Shown: positions 1 to 9,077 of the stretch, in pieces | Position numbering within the stretch: the stretch's first letter is position 1 | Layout: each line of letters begins with the position of its first letter | DNA from: Physcocola sp002396385 | Lineage (GTDB): Bacteria > Bacteroidota > Bacteroidia > Bacteroidales > Paludibacteraceae | DNA length: 23,991 bases | Direction: 5' to 3' | NCBI GenBank assembly: GCA_946535435.1 | Contig: CAMNDM010000052.1 | Span: forward strand, 1 to 23,991 | Notes under the pieces: model-generated | What the model was told of the DNA's origin: nothing | Database searches by the model: none | Seen by the model: only the letters and a program-made list of their open reading frames with translations | Position numbers and translations under genes: made by a program

Positions 1-736
1 AAAGTGAACGGATATGCCCGTTTTGGGTGGGTGGATATGATGCGTTTTTTCCATCACGAAGAAATGTTCTCTTACAGGAATTTAGACTTTGTGCGTATTT
101 CCTAATCCCCGCCATTAGCGACTTTAATTTCTCAATGGCCGACTTTTGCAATTCTATTCGTTTGTCCAATAAAGATAGAAAGTTAGCATTTTTTTTCTGC
201 TCTGTTATAGAAGGAATTGCTAATGGTAAATTTCTTACCTGTTCGAAATTAAGCCCCTCACGGCTACCTCCATTTTGACAACTATCGATATACTTTTGAC
301 CTTTAGAGGACAATATATATTCACTCAAAAAATTAGGTTCTACAAAATTTTTCTTAGGACGAATAATACACACATGTTGATTAACATTTCCACCAACAAC
401 TTGCTCATTTGCCACTGCACATCGGCCAATAGATGCCCCTGTGATATTTAACAAAATGTCATCTATTTGAATTACTGACCTGATTTGTTTTTGATGGGTA
501 CTGTCATCAATAAATGCAACATCATCTAAAAGTAAGTGACCCCATCCAATATTTTGGCTTCGCACAAAAACATGACCTGATTCTTGATATACAGCGTTTC
601 CGCCACGTGGTGTAGACCCACTTCCGATTTTTTCACATATAGTTCCGATTGTAGTAGTTTCCCACTCTCCCTCAAACTCCGGGAATCTCAAAAGGGGCGC
701 ATTAGCGACTTTATTTTCTATATTATTGTTATTCAT
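1..736 (-). CDS. hsdS: Type I restriction enzyme specificity subunit HsdS (3' end beyond the window)
   Basis: This open frame runs from an ATG at 736 off the left edge, giving about 245 residues. HsdS recognises the DNA target of the HsdM/HsdR complex. Residues near 15-30 (RFPEFEGEWETTTIG) are the classic entry into the first target-recognition domain; GSGSTPRGG and the later NVNQHVCIIRP and QVRNLPLAIPS stretches are typical of the family, followed by a helix (EQKKNANFLSLLDKRIELQK) that forms the conserved spacer. The residues nearest the edge (around FLRDGKNASYPP) resemble the linker into a second recognition domain, which lies outside. The start is supported by an AATAGGA-like leader, and the stop of a 32-codon ORF lies 1 nt upstream. 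It is the last gene of the hsd operon visible here. Confidence 0.93.
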   Translation of the reverse strand, partial: MNNNNIENKVANAPLLRFPEFEGEWETTTIGTICEKIGSGSTPRGGNAVYQESGHVFVRSQNIGWGHLLLDDVAFIDDSTHQKQIRSVIQIDDILLNITGASIGRCAVANEQVVGGNVNQHVCIIRPKKNFVEPNFLSEYILSSKGQKYIDSCQNGGSREGLNFEQVRNLPLAIPSITEQKKNANFLSLLDKRIELQKSAIEKLKSLMAGIRKYAQSLNSCKRTFLRDGKNASYPPTQNGHIRSL

Positions 737-737
737 G

Positions 738-836
738 TTATTTCCTATTAAATCTCTCAAATTCCTCTCCTGAATTGTATAATCCATTCACTATACAAGT
801 ATGACTAGGCATATTGTCATCATCATAAAATAGCAT
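738..836 (-). CDS. 32-codon mini-ORF coupled to hsdS
   Basis: An ATG at 836 opens a 32-residue frame rich in acidic residues (MLFYDDDNMPS at the start, EEFERFNRK at the end). Its TAA is followed by one base and then the hsdS ATG (TAACATG), a spacing suggesting translational coupling. The frame stays open 7 codons upstream of the ATG and then meets a stop, so it could be the 3' remnant of a longer, broken gene. I do not recognise a family. It may also be a leader peptide with no protein function; composition reads like a real protein but that is a weak argument. Confidence 0.4.
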   Translation of the reverse strand: MLFYDDDNMPSHTCIVNGLYNSGEEFERFNRK

Positions 837-891
837 TACACTATGATAATCAGTACTTTATATTTAGAAAATGCATTAATTTATAATAATA

Positions 892-943
892 GCGCTTGTA
901 AAACCGCTTGTAAAGCGCTTGTAATTTTATGGTTTTACAAGCG
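892..943. repeat. Direct and inverted repeats of CGCTTGTAA at the AlbA_2 gene 3' end, upstream of hsdS
   Basis: On the plus strand CGCTTGTAA occurs at 893-901, 905-913 and 916-924, and a complementary copy lies at 935-943. The outer arms form a perfect 13-bp inverted repeat, CGCTTGTAAAACC at 893-905 against GGTTTTACAAGCG at 931-943, separated by 25 nt. The right arm lies inside the last codons of the AlbA_2/GHKL gene (stop at 927-929). There is no T-run after the stem on the minus strand, so it is not a typical intrinsic terminator. A protein-binding or recombination site is possible because hsdS genes are often inverted or shuffled, but that is inference. Confidence 0.75.
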
Positions 944-2588
944 ACCATGTAGATTTATTTCCTCCTACAGTTTCATTCTTTATCTTTTTTTCTACTCTGA
1001 GTTTTCGAAGCATATTATTAATTTTATACTCCTTTTGTTGGTCGCTCAACTTGTCAGGTAAAAGATCAAACAGCAATTTTACAATCTCCGTTTTACTTAG
1101 AGAGCCATGGTCTTTGAGCGAGTCGAGAAGGAAAGTTTCGCACTTCTTCGCATCTAGTCCTTTATGCTTTGTGTACTCCACTTTTTGATCGGTTGCTTGG
1201 GCAATCCGCTTTGATACATATATATTTGGCAATCGTCCTTCTATCAAATGGCGCTTACGAAGCATTGCAACCGCTTCTTTTGATATTTCATATCCCTTCT
1301 GTACACGGTCCAATAAAACGGCGTCAGTTAACGACATGTCCTGATTCTCCAAAAGAGTGAGACTATAGTTCTCATCAATTACGTTGCCTGGCATTGTAAG
1401 TATTGTTTCTGTTGGCGTTGACTTGTCATAGTCAGGCATTGGCAAGAAACGTGCCTTCTGGCTGACAAACATCTTGTGTATTCCATAGCCCTGAGAGTCT
1501 ATCATCTTGATATTAACCATTGCTTTAACCAGAGCCGGGTTTCTGTAATCAGTAGGTGTCTTCTCGCCTGTAATATACATACTGTAGTTCCCTTCAAAGA
1601 ACCCGCCTGCATTTCGGAAAATCAACTGATTCTTGTCCTCTGTAACGATAATGCGAGAACTCATCTCAAAATTCTGATGTGCTATGGCATTATGCAATCC
1701 TTCGAGAATACTTTCCGTATCGTATTTCCAGACTTCGGCAGGAATCAATGAGTTCTTTGGATAAATCTTGAATCTGTAATTTCGTATTCTCGCAAGCAAT
1801 TTCGAAGTACTTTTTATATACGGGATAGTGTAAATATCACCGAACGTTTCACCATCCTGAAAACACTTCCATACAATCTGTGAAATATGGTTTAGTCGGT
1901 ATGCTTCCTCTTCTCGTCCAACAAGAAGCAGGGTCGTATTCGTAATATGGCCACCTATTGTTAGCTTTGCCCTGTCGAGGAACACTGTGTCATCCCATGA
2001 ATCACAGTCCTTGGAATATTGCGGAAACCGTTGCTTGTATCCTTCACGTGCCAGTTTAATTGCTTCTTCATCAAGGCATTTGATAGTCGCTCCTGCAACC
2101 ACTTGTGCCGACCAGTCATATACTACATCACGTTCATCAAGAATTACCTCCAATCTTGAATCTGTCATTTCAACAAGGCTGTCGTCTATTCTCTGCCAAG
2201 CCTTGTTATGGGCATAGACAGGACGGCGCTTCATATGCTTCGGGACTTTTATTACCCAAACCGTCTTATGAGTATCGTCTGTAATGAAATCCTGCACTTC
2301 CAATCCTTCAGTGGGAAGATTGGTACACTGGTCTTTCAGTCTTAACTTTGCTTTGGACAGATCATAATTGTAGGTATCTGTTCCTACTATCTCAAGTGTC
2401 TTATCAACCACACCAATCAAAAGACTCCCCCCTTCCATGTTCGATAGAGCGGAAACATAAGATATAATATCATCCTTTTCTTTCCCGTTGAAATCGTTCT
2501 TGAGATTCTTGAACTCCTTCCATTCACAGGATTCGTCTTCTTTTGGGTAATTCTTTAGAAGGTATTGTTGCAATTCTAACTCCGTCAT
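927..2588 (-). CDS. AlbA_2 (Schlafen-AlbA) / GHKL ATPase-fold protein, RecG-like COG2865 type, in the type I R-M operon
   Basis: The product has 553 residues. The N-terminal third is an AlbA_2 domain: ESCEWKEFK around residues 18-27, SALSNMEGGSLLIGV at 46-60, and AHNKAWQRIDDSLVEM at 126-141. A GHKL/HATPase_c_4-like segment follows, with GLHNAIAHQNF at 297-307 (acidic, Asn and His nucleotide-site pattern) and FRNAGGFF at 324-331. The last 80 or so residues look like a winged helix with a basic end. Such proteins are commonly labelled transcriptional regulator or ATP-dependent helicase although no helicase motifs are present. It sits between hsdM (31-nt gap) and hsdS, a placement seen in Bacteroidota type I loci. 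Its role there (regulation, or an extra anti-phage effector as for other Schlafen-fold proteins) is inference. Confidence 0.88.
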   Translation of the reverse strand: MTELELQQYLLKNYPKEDESCEWKEFKNLKNDFNGKEKDDIISYVSALSNMEGGSLLIGVVDKTLEIVGTDTYNYDLSKAKLRLKDQCTNLPTEGLEVQDFITDDTHKTVWVIKVPKHMKRRPVYAHNKAWQRIDDSLVEMTDSRLEVILDERDVVYDWSAQVVAGATIKCLDEEAIKLAREGYKQRFPQYSKDCDSWDDTVFLDRAKLTIGGHITNTTLLLVGREEEAYRLNHISQIVWKCFQDGETFGDIYTIPYIKSTSKLLARIRNYRFKIYPKNSLIPAEVWKYDTESILEGLHNAIAHQNFEMSSRIIVTEDKNQLIFRNAGGFFEGNYSMYITGEKTPTDYRNPALVKAMVNIKMIDSQGYGIHKMFVSQKARFLPMPDYDKSTPTETILTMPGNVIDENYSLTLLENQDMSLTDAVLLDRVQKGYEISKEAVAMLRKRHLIEGRLPNIYVSKRIAQATDQKVEYTKHKGLDAKKCETFLLDSLKDHGSLSKTEIVKLLFDLLPDKLSDQQKEYKINNMLRKLRVEKKIKNETVGGNKSTWSLVKP

Positions 2589-2619
2589 AACGTCTTAAAA
2601 CAAAGTGATTTCGTATATC

Positions 2620-4161
2620 TTATATCAATCCCAGCTCCTTCATGTAAACATCAATCTCCTTGTCAAGTTCAGCACGCTGGCTTTCAAGTTTTTTGATGTC
2701 AGCCATAACCTGCTTAATGTCAATTTCTTCCTCCTCTTCGAAAGTGTCAACATAACGTGGAATGTTGAGATTATAGTCGTTGTCAATAATCTCCTGCATT
2801 GACGCGCAATGGCTATATTTCTCAATCTCCTTGCGGTTGCGGTAGGTGTCCACAATCTTGTCGATGTTTTCTTGGCGGAGTTTGTTTTGTGTCTTAATCT
2901 TCTCAAATTCCTTGCTGGCATCGATAAACAGGATATTGTCATCGTCTTTGCGACACTTTTTTACAACAATAATACATGTAGGTATTGTGGTACCATAGAA
3001 AATGTTTGCTGGCAAACCGATGATGGCATCAATGCAGTTGCGTTTCTCTATCAAATATTTACGGATCTTTCCTTCGGAAGCACCACGGAACAGCACACCA
3101 TGAGGCGCAACGCAGGCCATAGTGCCGTCTTCTGCCAAGTGGTGAAGCATGTGGAGGATGAAGGCATAATCAGCTTTGCTACTTGGCGCTAACGCACCAG
3201 CTTTACTAAAGCGGTCGTCAACATTAAATTTCTCGTCAGCAGTCCAAGGCTGGCTGAAAGGCGGATTTGCAACCACTGCGTCAAACTGCATGTCTTTGAA
3301 TGCGTCGGCCTCCAGTGTGTCACCGTTGTCGATGGTAAAATTACTGTACTTCACACCATGCAGCAGCATATTCATGCGGGCAAGGTTGTAGGTAGTCGGA
3401 TTCTTCTCTTGCCCATAAATCTGGTCGGCTTTCCCACCCCGCGCTGTACGCAGTAGCAGGGACCCAGAGCCACAAGTAGGGTCGTACACGTTTCGCAGAC
3501 GTGTCTTGCCAGTGGTAACAATGTCCGACAGTATTTGGCTGACTTCTTGCGGGGTGTAGAATTCGCCCGCTTTTTTCCCTGCACCCGCGGCAAACTGTCC
3601 GATCATATATTCGTAGGCGTCGCCCAAAATATCAATCTCACTTGCATCATTTAGTTTGAAATCAATACCATCAAGAGCAAGAAGCACCTCGCTAATAAGT
3701 TTGTTCTTATCATCAACCGTTTTCCCAAGTTTGGGAGACGTCAAATCGATGTCAGAGAACAGCCCGCTGAAGTCTTCTGCACTGCTCTGTCCCGTGGTGC
3801 TATCCTCTATTCGCTTCAAGCTGCGTTCAAGGTTAGGAAGGATATTCTCCTTCTTATTGATCATACCAATGATGGTTGAGTACAGATATTCAGGTTCTAT
3901 GAAATAGCCGAGTTGTTCAATGCAGCTTTCTTTCAACTCCTCCTTGAGTTCCTCATCATCGCTCGCCCAAAGTTTCTTGAAACTAATGCCGTCGTCGGCC
4001 AACATTCCATCAGCCTCCAACTCAATCTTCTCACTGAGGTATTTGTAGAAAATGAAACCAAGGGTGAAATACATAAAGTCACCCGCACTCATGTTTCCGC
4101 GCAAGGTATTAGCCACCTGCCACAGCCTTGCCCTCAACAACTGCTGTAATTCTTCGCTCAT
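2620..4161 (-). CDS. hsdM: Type I restriction-modification system methyltransferase subunit HsdM
   Basis: The 513-residue product transfers a methyl group from S-adenosylmethionine to N6 of adenine in the target chosen by HsdS. The N-terminal helical HsdM_N domain covers roughly residues 5-150 (LWQVANTLRGNMSAGDFM). GEFYTPQEV at 199-207 opens the catalytic domain, DPTCGSGS at 227-234 is the SAM-binding motif I, and NPPF at 299-302 is the catalytic motif IV of gamma-class N6-adenine methylases. The acidic coiled tail near 470-510 is typical. Length is normal for the family and all key motifs are intact. It starts 4 nt after the stop of the PD-(D/E)XK gene. Confidence 0.97.
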   Translation of the reverse strand: MSEELQQLLRARLWQVANTLRGNMSAGDFMYFTLGFIFYKYLSEKIELEADGMLADDGISFKKLWASDDEELKEELKESCIEQLGYFIEPEYLYSTIIGMINKKENILPNLERSLKRIEDSTTGQSSAEDFSGLFSDIDLTSPKLGKTVDDKNKLISEVLLALDGIDFKLNDASEIDILGDAYEYMIGQFAAGAGKKAGEFYTPQEVSQILSDIVTTGKTRLRNVYDPTCGSGSLLLRTARGGKADQIYGQEKNPTTYNLARMNMLLHGVKYSNFTIDNGDTLEADAFKDMQFDAVVANPPFSQPWTADEKFNVDDRFSKAGALAPSSKADYAFILHMLHHLAEDGTMACVAPHGVLFRGASEGKIRKYLIEKRNCIDAIIGLPANIFYGTTIPTCIIVVKKCRKDDDNILFIDASKEFEKIKTQNKLRQENIDKIVDTYRNRKEIEKYSHCASMQEIIDNDYNLNIPRYVDTFEEEEEIDIKQVMADIKKLESQRAELDKEIDVYMKELGLI

Positions 4162-4165
4162 ATTT

Positions 4166-5353
4166 TTATTCTGTTTTATTCTTAAAATTACACATGAATT
4201 TGATGATTTCCGTAGCCTTCGTTATCACTTCTTTTTCTTGATTAAACCCGTATCCACGTTTAATCCACTTGTTATCATCCTCTCTTATAAAGTCGTTTTT
4301 TAACAGTTCAAAATTAGGAAATAATTTCTCTAAATCACACCTGTCGTTTCTGCTCCATAACTTCAAAAAATATCCGTCTTCTTCACAGAATATGTCCAAC
4401 GTGATATGGTGCTCTTCAAAGTTGAATTTTTCTAGAACGCAATCGTAATTATGCCAAATCCATACGGAGGAGAAAGGGTAAAATCCTTCTCTTTCAAAAT
4501 ATGCTTTCAACCTTTGTGCCCTATAGAGCATAAGTCCTTGGTACATCTCGCTGATGGATTTTACAGTTTTCCTGTTTTCTTCATCGTCACAAATTGTGCG
4601 ATAAAATTCCTCCATTATTTTATTCATGTTCAAACTTTCTGCTAAGTTTTCTAATAGTTCTATATATTGCCGTAATACGGATGCCGTATTGATATATTTG
4701 GCATTTTTCTGACACATCATTAGCCAGGAATACACTAAATCCAACTTTTTGTCATCACAAGCTAGCATTATTGAAATCTTATTTTCTAATTCCTTTTTCT
4801 CCTCCTGTGTCCAATCTTCTTCGTTAGGCCTTTTATCCTTGTCCAAAGGTATATAGATTATTTTATCTACTATATAGCCATCTTCAAGCATTGCCTTATA
4901 ATATCGGGGTATCTGCCTTTGCATATCTCCGGCATTGTTCAGTTTGTTTTCTATTATTATACAGTGCCTTGATGATGTAGATTTTATTAGTATGTCAATT
5001 CTGTGCAGTTCCCTTATTACCTCTGCCGTTACATAGTCACTCTTATGAATTCTCTTTTCTGAATCAATAAGATTGTCGTTGATACAGTCAATAAACTGGA
5101 ATAGAAATACATTTCCTTCTCTGTGGCATCCTTGGGGGTCAAGAATCTCTTTAAGAATATCTGAATGGTAATTCTCTCTGTAGTATATGTCCGACGCCAG
5201 AGTGAACGCATTAAATCCAATCTCGTGTGAATTCTGTTTTTCTAAAACATAGTCACTAGCTACGGATTTAACAGAATTGATGTAGTCAATCAATCCTTCT
5301 ATTGTCTTGTTCTCTTTCGTTCGCCAGTTTTTGAGAAAGTCCTCTGTATTCAC
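4166..5353 (-). CDS. PD-(D/E)XK nuclease superfamily protein (PDDEXK_4 type) inside the hsd operon
   Basis: The 395-residue product begins with GTG, whose first G is the last base of the hsdR TAG stop (TAGTG), so translation is probably coupled to hsdR. Nuclease-fold signatures are NYHSDILKEILDP at 61-73, RIDILI at 118-123 (Asp120), IIIENKLN at 132-139 (Glu135, Asn136, Lys137) and Q147 with RYY at 150-152. These match the E/D-ENK-QxxRYY pattern of PF14281. The remainder (about 200-395) is helical and then a compact beta-rich region of unknown role. It is not a standard type I subunit. It could be a second defence nuclease carried by the operon; activity and target cannot be read from sequence. 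Confidence 0.85.
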   Translation of the reverse strand: MNTEDFLKNWRTKENKTIEGLIDYINSVKSVASDYVLEKQNSHEIGFNAFTLASDIYYRENYHSDILKEILDPQGCHREGNVFLFQFIDCINDNLIDSEKRIHKSDYVTAEVIRELHRIDILIKSTSSRHCIIIENKLNNAGDMQRQIPRYYKAMLEDGYIVDKIIYIPLDKDKRPNEEDWTQEEKKELENKISIMLACDDKKLDLVYSWLMMCQKNAKYINTASVLRQYIELLENLAESLNMNKIMEEFYRTICDDEENRKTVKSISEMYQGLMLYRAQRLKAYFEREGFYPFSSVWIWHNYDCVLEKFNFEEHHITLDIFCEEDGYFLKLWSRNDRCDLEKLFPNFELLKNDFIREDDNKWIKRGYGFNQEKEVITKATEIIKFMCNFKNKTE

Positions 5354-8247
5354 TATTCTTCCAAATTATATGTGTCAATAATGTCACGCAATCGCATCAC
5401 CAGCTGCTCACGCTTCTTGCGTTTGGCTATAAGCCCTAGTTTTCTTTCCTTCAACACAGCATCCAGTAGCTCTGTCTTCTCCCTGTGCAGGAAGTTCCAT
5501 TCGCTGATGTAGGCCAACAGCGTATCAAATGGTATGTCTTCCTCTTCTGAGAGTTGTTCTAGTTGGTGCTGGCGTTCCAAGTCAACAAAGGCGTTCATTC
5601 GCTCCTTCAGGTTGAGTTGGCCTGATTCCTGCAGGTGAATGTATTCGAGAGGGTTTGCATCAATCACCTCCTTAATAAATCGGTCAATCAATTCGCTCTT
5701 GCCACGCAGGCTCGCATCCTGGTTGAGTGTGTCGATAATCTTTTTCCTTTCAGTCTGGTAGGTTCCGCTCATAGGGTCAAGTTTTCCTATCAACATCAGG
5801 ATGTAATCCACGTTGATGGTGTCGCTATGCAACAGCTCCAAACAGAAGTCCACATCTTCCAGTGTAAGTGGCTCTCCATACGGGACCTCTTCTTCTGCGG
5901 CAGCTCTAACGGCTTCTTGTTCAATTTTTTGCTTTTGGCATTTCACCTCCATAGCAATATCAAGGTACTTGCTTTTAAAGTCTAAGTATTCTTGCTCTTG
6001 AATAGGAAGGTCAGGGTCATCTGGCTCGAAATCGTTGTAAACTTGAATCTCGGTCTGTTTTTTCAAAATCTCACGGAAGGCGATGACAAATTCCACTTTG
6101 GCTCTTTCTCCTTGGATTTGGTCAACAGACTCAACGTCGGGGTATTTCTCTTTGAAAGCTCTGGAAAGTTCAACCAGTTCCGCCTTCAGTTCAGAGAAAG
6201 GTTTTCGAAGTACTGTTTCACAGTCGTGCCCTTCACTAAAGAGTTTCACAGCTTCATCAACTTTTTCCTTCAAATCACGCATACACATGATTTGACCAAA
6301 CTGCTTCTTTTCATTGAGCACACGGTTAGTTCGGCTAAAAGCCTGAATTAGGTTGTGGTACTCAAGGTTTTTATCAACATACAGAGTATTGAGTTTCTTG
6401 GCATCGAAACCTGTCAACATCATACCGACGACAATCAGTAGGTCGAGTGGTTCCATGGCCTTTTCAGGCAATCGCTTCATTCTCAAACTCACATCGTCAT
6501 AGTAGGCCGTAAAGTTTTCCGGGGTGAACGATGTGTGGAACATGGTGTTGTAGTCATCCATAATCTCCTTCATATCGTCTGAATTGTCATTAACCTCACT
6601 TGTGTTTCCACTGCCTGGCATACCTGTATTCTCATTCTCCGAGTAGCCATAGTCAATCCGTTTCGAAAAAATTGCACCAATCCTTATATCCGGCACTTTC
6701 ACCTCTTCACCCTTAGAGTTTTCGAAAGTCCCTTGTGCCTTTATCTTCTTGAAGATTCTGTAGTACTTCATAAGGACGGGGATGCTCGAAACGGCGAACA
6801 GGGCTTCAAATTCGCCCTGCATGGTTGACTTCTGGTGGTTCTCAAATATAAACTTGACAATCTCCTCCATGCGTTTGTCGCTTTCGTAATTCTCCACATT
6901 GCTACCGTTGTAGTATTCCACGTTAAACGCCAGAACATTGTTGTCGGCAATGGCATCCTTAATCAGGTAATTGTGCAGGCTTTTGTCGAAGACGTCGGCA
7001 GTTGTAACATCGTTCTTTGCGTTTTCGGGGAAGATTGGGGTTCCCGTGAATCCAAATATCTGCAAATTATTGAAGAACTTGGTGATATTCTTATGGCATA
7101 AGCCAAAGTGTCCACGGTGGCACTCGTCGAAGATCATAACCACCTTCTTGTCCCTCAGCTCTTCTAGTTTGCCCATATAGAAATCCTTGGTTACAGCCAC
7201 ATTAAGTTTCTGTATGGTTGTGAGCGTTATCTTGTTATTCGGGTCAGTCAGGCGCTTCATCAGTTCATATGTGTTGTCCGTGTCGTCCACTGCACCAGGC
7301 TCAAACGCCTCGTATTCCAGCTTGGTCTGGCTGTCCAAGTCATGGCGGTCAACTACGAATAAAACCTTGTCCACATCATCAATCTCGCCAATCAGCTGTG
7401 CGGCCTTAAAAGAGGTCAGCGTCTTTCCACTACCCGTTGTATGCCAGATGTAGCCGTTTTTTCCAGTATTCTTTACACAGTCAAGAATAGCCTCTACGGC
7501 ATAGTATTGGTACGGACGGAGCACCATCAGGCTTTTCGAACCTTCGTGCATCACCACATATTTGGCAAGGAACTTGCCAACAAGGCATTTTGAAAGGAAT
7601 TCAGAAGCAAATAGGTCAAGTTTATTGAACTTGACGTTCGCTTTATCAGTCCAGTTGAAGGTGAACTTGAATCCGCAATTCGGGTTATTAGCGAAATACC
7701 TGGTGTCAACACCATTGCTGATTACGAATATCTGCACATAGTCAAACAGTTCGCCATAGCTTACCTTATGGTAGTATTCAATCTCCTCGAAAGCCTTTCG
7801 CAGGGCAATGCCCCTTTTCTTAAGTTCTATCTGTAGCAGAGGCAAGCCGTTTACAAGGATGGTCACGTCGTAACGGCAATTCTTCTTACCCCTTCTGCTT
7901 ATCTGGTTGGCCACCTGGAAAATGTTCTTGCACCAGTTGGTCTTTTCAAGAAACTTCAGCCAAAGGTGCTCACCATTCTCCAGTTCTATACTGAACATGT
8001 CGCGCAAGCGCTTCGACTTTTCAAAACGGCTGCCTCCGTTTAGGTGCAGGCACACCTTTTCAAACTCCTCGTCTGTTAGAGTTGTACGTCCGAAACGTTG
8101 AAGTTCCTTCGCATTCAAACGTTCCAACTGCATCTTGAAATTGGAGTAAAGTTCTTTTTCGTCCTTAATATATGCCCGTTCATAGTCCATGCCCACCAAT
8201 TTGGCAATGAGTTCCTCTTCGAGCATTGCTTCGCTTTGCGTTGTCAT
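5353..8247 (-). CDS. hsdR: Type I restriction enzyme endonuclease/translocase subunit HsdR
   Basis: The 964-residue product is the motor and nuclease of the type I complex: it translocates unmethylated DNA using ATP and then cuts. The N-terminal nuclease motif is intact, with D127 in RYDVTI and E141-L-K143 in QIELKKRG. The SF2 motor shows TTGSGKT at 270-276 (Walker A), DECH at 374-377, TGTP at 401-404 and QAFSRTNR at 635-642 (motif VI). The C-terminal helical part probably docks on HsdM/HsdS. It is the first gene of the minus-strand operon and follows a purine-rich leader (AAGGAAGGAAAGGA) just before the ATG. Length is in the usual range and no lesion is seen. Confidence 0.97.
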   Translation of the reverse strand: MTTQSEAMLEEELIAKLVGMDYERAYIKDEKELYSNFKMQLERLNAKELQRFGRTTLTDEEFEKVCLHLNGGSRFEKSKRLRDMFSIELENGEHLWLKFLEKTNWCKNIFQVANQISRRGKKNCRYDVTILVNGLPLLQIELKKRGIALRKAFEEIEYYHKVSYGELFDYVQIFVISNGVDTRYFANNPNCGFKFTFNWTDKANVKFNKLDLFASEFLSKCLVGKFLAKYVVMHEGSKSLMVLRPYQYYAVEAILDCVKNTGKNGYIWHTTGSGKTLTSFKAAQLIGEIDDVDKVLFVVDRHDLDSQTKLEYEAFEPGAVDDTDNTYELMKRLTDPNNKITLTTIQKLNVAVTKDFYMGKLEELRDKKVVMIFDECHRGHFGLCHKNITKFFNNLQIFGFTGTPIFPENAKNDVTTADVFDKSLHNYLIKDAIADNNVLAFNVEYYNGSNVENYESDKRMEEIVKFIFENHQKSTMQGEFEALFAVSSIPVLMKYYRIFKKIKAQGTFENSKGEEVKVPDIRIGAIFSKRIDYGYSENENTGMPGSGNTSEVNDNSDDMKEIMDDYNTMFHTSFTPENFTAYYDDVSLRMKRLPEKAMEPLDLLIVVGMMLTGFDAKKLNTLYVDKNLEYHNLIQAFSRTNRVLNEKKQFGQIMCMRDLKEKVDEAVKLFSEGHDCETVLRKPFSELKAELVELSRAFKEKYPDVESVDQIQGERAKVEFVIAFREILKKQTEIQVYNDFEPDDPDLPIQEQEYLDFKSKYLDIAMEVKCQKQKIEQEAVRAAAEEEVPYGEPLTLEDVDFCLELLHSDTINVDYILMLIGKLDPMSGTYQTERKKIIDTLNQDASLRGKSELIDRFIKEVIDANPLEYIHLQESGQLNLKERMNAFVDLERQHQLEQLSEEEDIPFDTLLAYISEWNFLHREKTELLDAVLKERKLGLIAKRKKREQLVMRLRDIIDTYNLEE

Positions 8248-8327
8248 TTTACGTCCTTTCCTTCCTTAAGAGATAAAAATGGTAAATTCTTTGCCTTTCG
8301 ATAGCAATTTTACCAGACCGTAAACTT

Positions 8328-8364
8328 TAAAGATAGCAATAAAAGGCCAAACAACAGCAACAAA
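8328..8364 (-). promoter_or_regulatory. Possible promoter of the hsd operon
   Basis: On the minus strand TATCTTTA (8335-8328) matches the Bacteroidota -7 box TAnnTTTG in all but the last base and lies about 80 nt before the hsdR ATG. A TTTG (8364-8361) lies 25 nt upstream of it, longer than the usual 19-21. The upstream box is therefore uncertain. Confidence 0.3.
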
Positions 8365-8416
8365 AAGTGGCAACTATTCTGTATCACTTCAATTTTTAAC
8401 TAGAATCAAGTTCTGA

Positions 8417-8491
8417 AAGACCTCGACAAACGCATTGAGGTTACCAAAAAACAGGCTGGCGGCAGTAGCGCCGTAGTGGTGGTGGAGTAGA
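8417..8491 (+). pseudogene. 3'-end gene fragment, copy 1 of a twin 75-bp repeat
   Basis: Read on the plus strand this encodes KDLDKRIEVTKKQAGGSSA followed by VVVE and a TAG stop. An in-frame TAG lies 5 codons upstream (at the start of line 8401), and no start codon is available, so only the tail of a gene is left. The same 75 bp recurs at 9315-9389. Between the two copies the four differences from the shared LDKRIE onward (GTT/GTC, ACC/ACT, AAA/AAG, GGC/GGA) are all third-base synonymous changes in this frame and not in the other two, so coding on the plus strand is the better reading. I do not recognise the protein family. Confidence 0.55.
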
Positions 8492-8506
8492 TAAACCGGG
8501 GTTACC

Positions 8507-9052
8507 TTAAAAATCAGGATTTAGATATACCCAATCCGTAGATTCGAAAACCTTCTTTGAAGGAATTTGAAACTTCAAGTCGCCCATTTTTTTATTTATC
8601 TTGTTCAACAATCGGCTGAAGTTCTCGTAACTTCTATCAAAGATTTCGTCTCCTTTATGATCTTCCAGCCACTTGTATTCGAAATCACATTTGGCCTTCA
8701 GACGCTCATACTGCTGAGTGGTAATAGGAGCCACCCAAACGATACGATTGGGATTAGGGTTTTCGTGACTGGTACGCAAAATCATCTGGTATGGGGTAAA
8801 TATCAAATAATAGCGCCCATCGGTGGCCCAACTATCCCAATAATAATTAACGGAGTTTTTATTCCACGCGGAAAAACTACATCTCACATAATCGTATTTA
8901 CCGCTTAACAGGTCGTTAGGCAACACAACAACATTATAGACAGAATCGTAAACTACAGGTGCAGGTAGACCTTCCGACTTCAAATTGGCGGGATATTGTG
9001 AAAACACATTTACGGAAAAACACAATAAAAGGAGTATTGAATAAATTTTCAT
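8507..9052 (-). CDS. Small secreted protein of unknown function
   Basis: The 181-residue product opens with a clear signal peptide (MKIYSILLLLCFSVNVFSQ) typical of Bacteroidota secreted proteins, with cleavage likely after FSQ or just before it. The mature part is aromatic- and charge-rich (VNYYWDSWATDGRYYLIF, FEYKWLEDHKGDE) with no domain I recognise. There is no lipobox and no CHU_C or Por-type C-terminal sorting domain, so periplasmic residence is most likely. It has its own promoter (9078-9108) and is flanked on both sides by fragments of a duplicated gene, which suggests a small inserted or rearranged patch. Confidence 0.8.
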   Translation of the reverse strand: MKIYSILLLLCFSVNVFSQYPANLKSEGLPAPVVYDSVYNVVVLPNDLLSGKYDYVRCSFSAWNKNSVNYYWDSWATDGRYYLIFTPYQMILRTSHENPNPNRIVWVAPITTQQYERLKAKCDFEYKWLEDHKGDEIFDRSYENFSRLLNKINKKMGDLKFQIPSKKVFESTDWVYLNPDF

Positions 9053-9077
9053 AAAATAGATTTGGCTGTTAACATTG

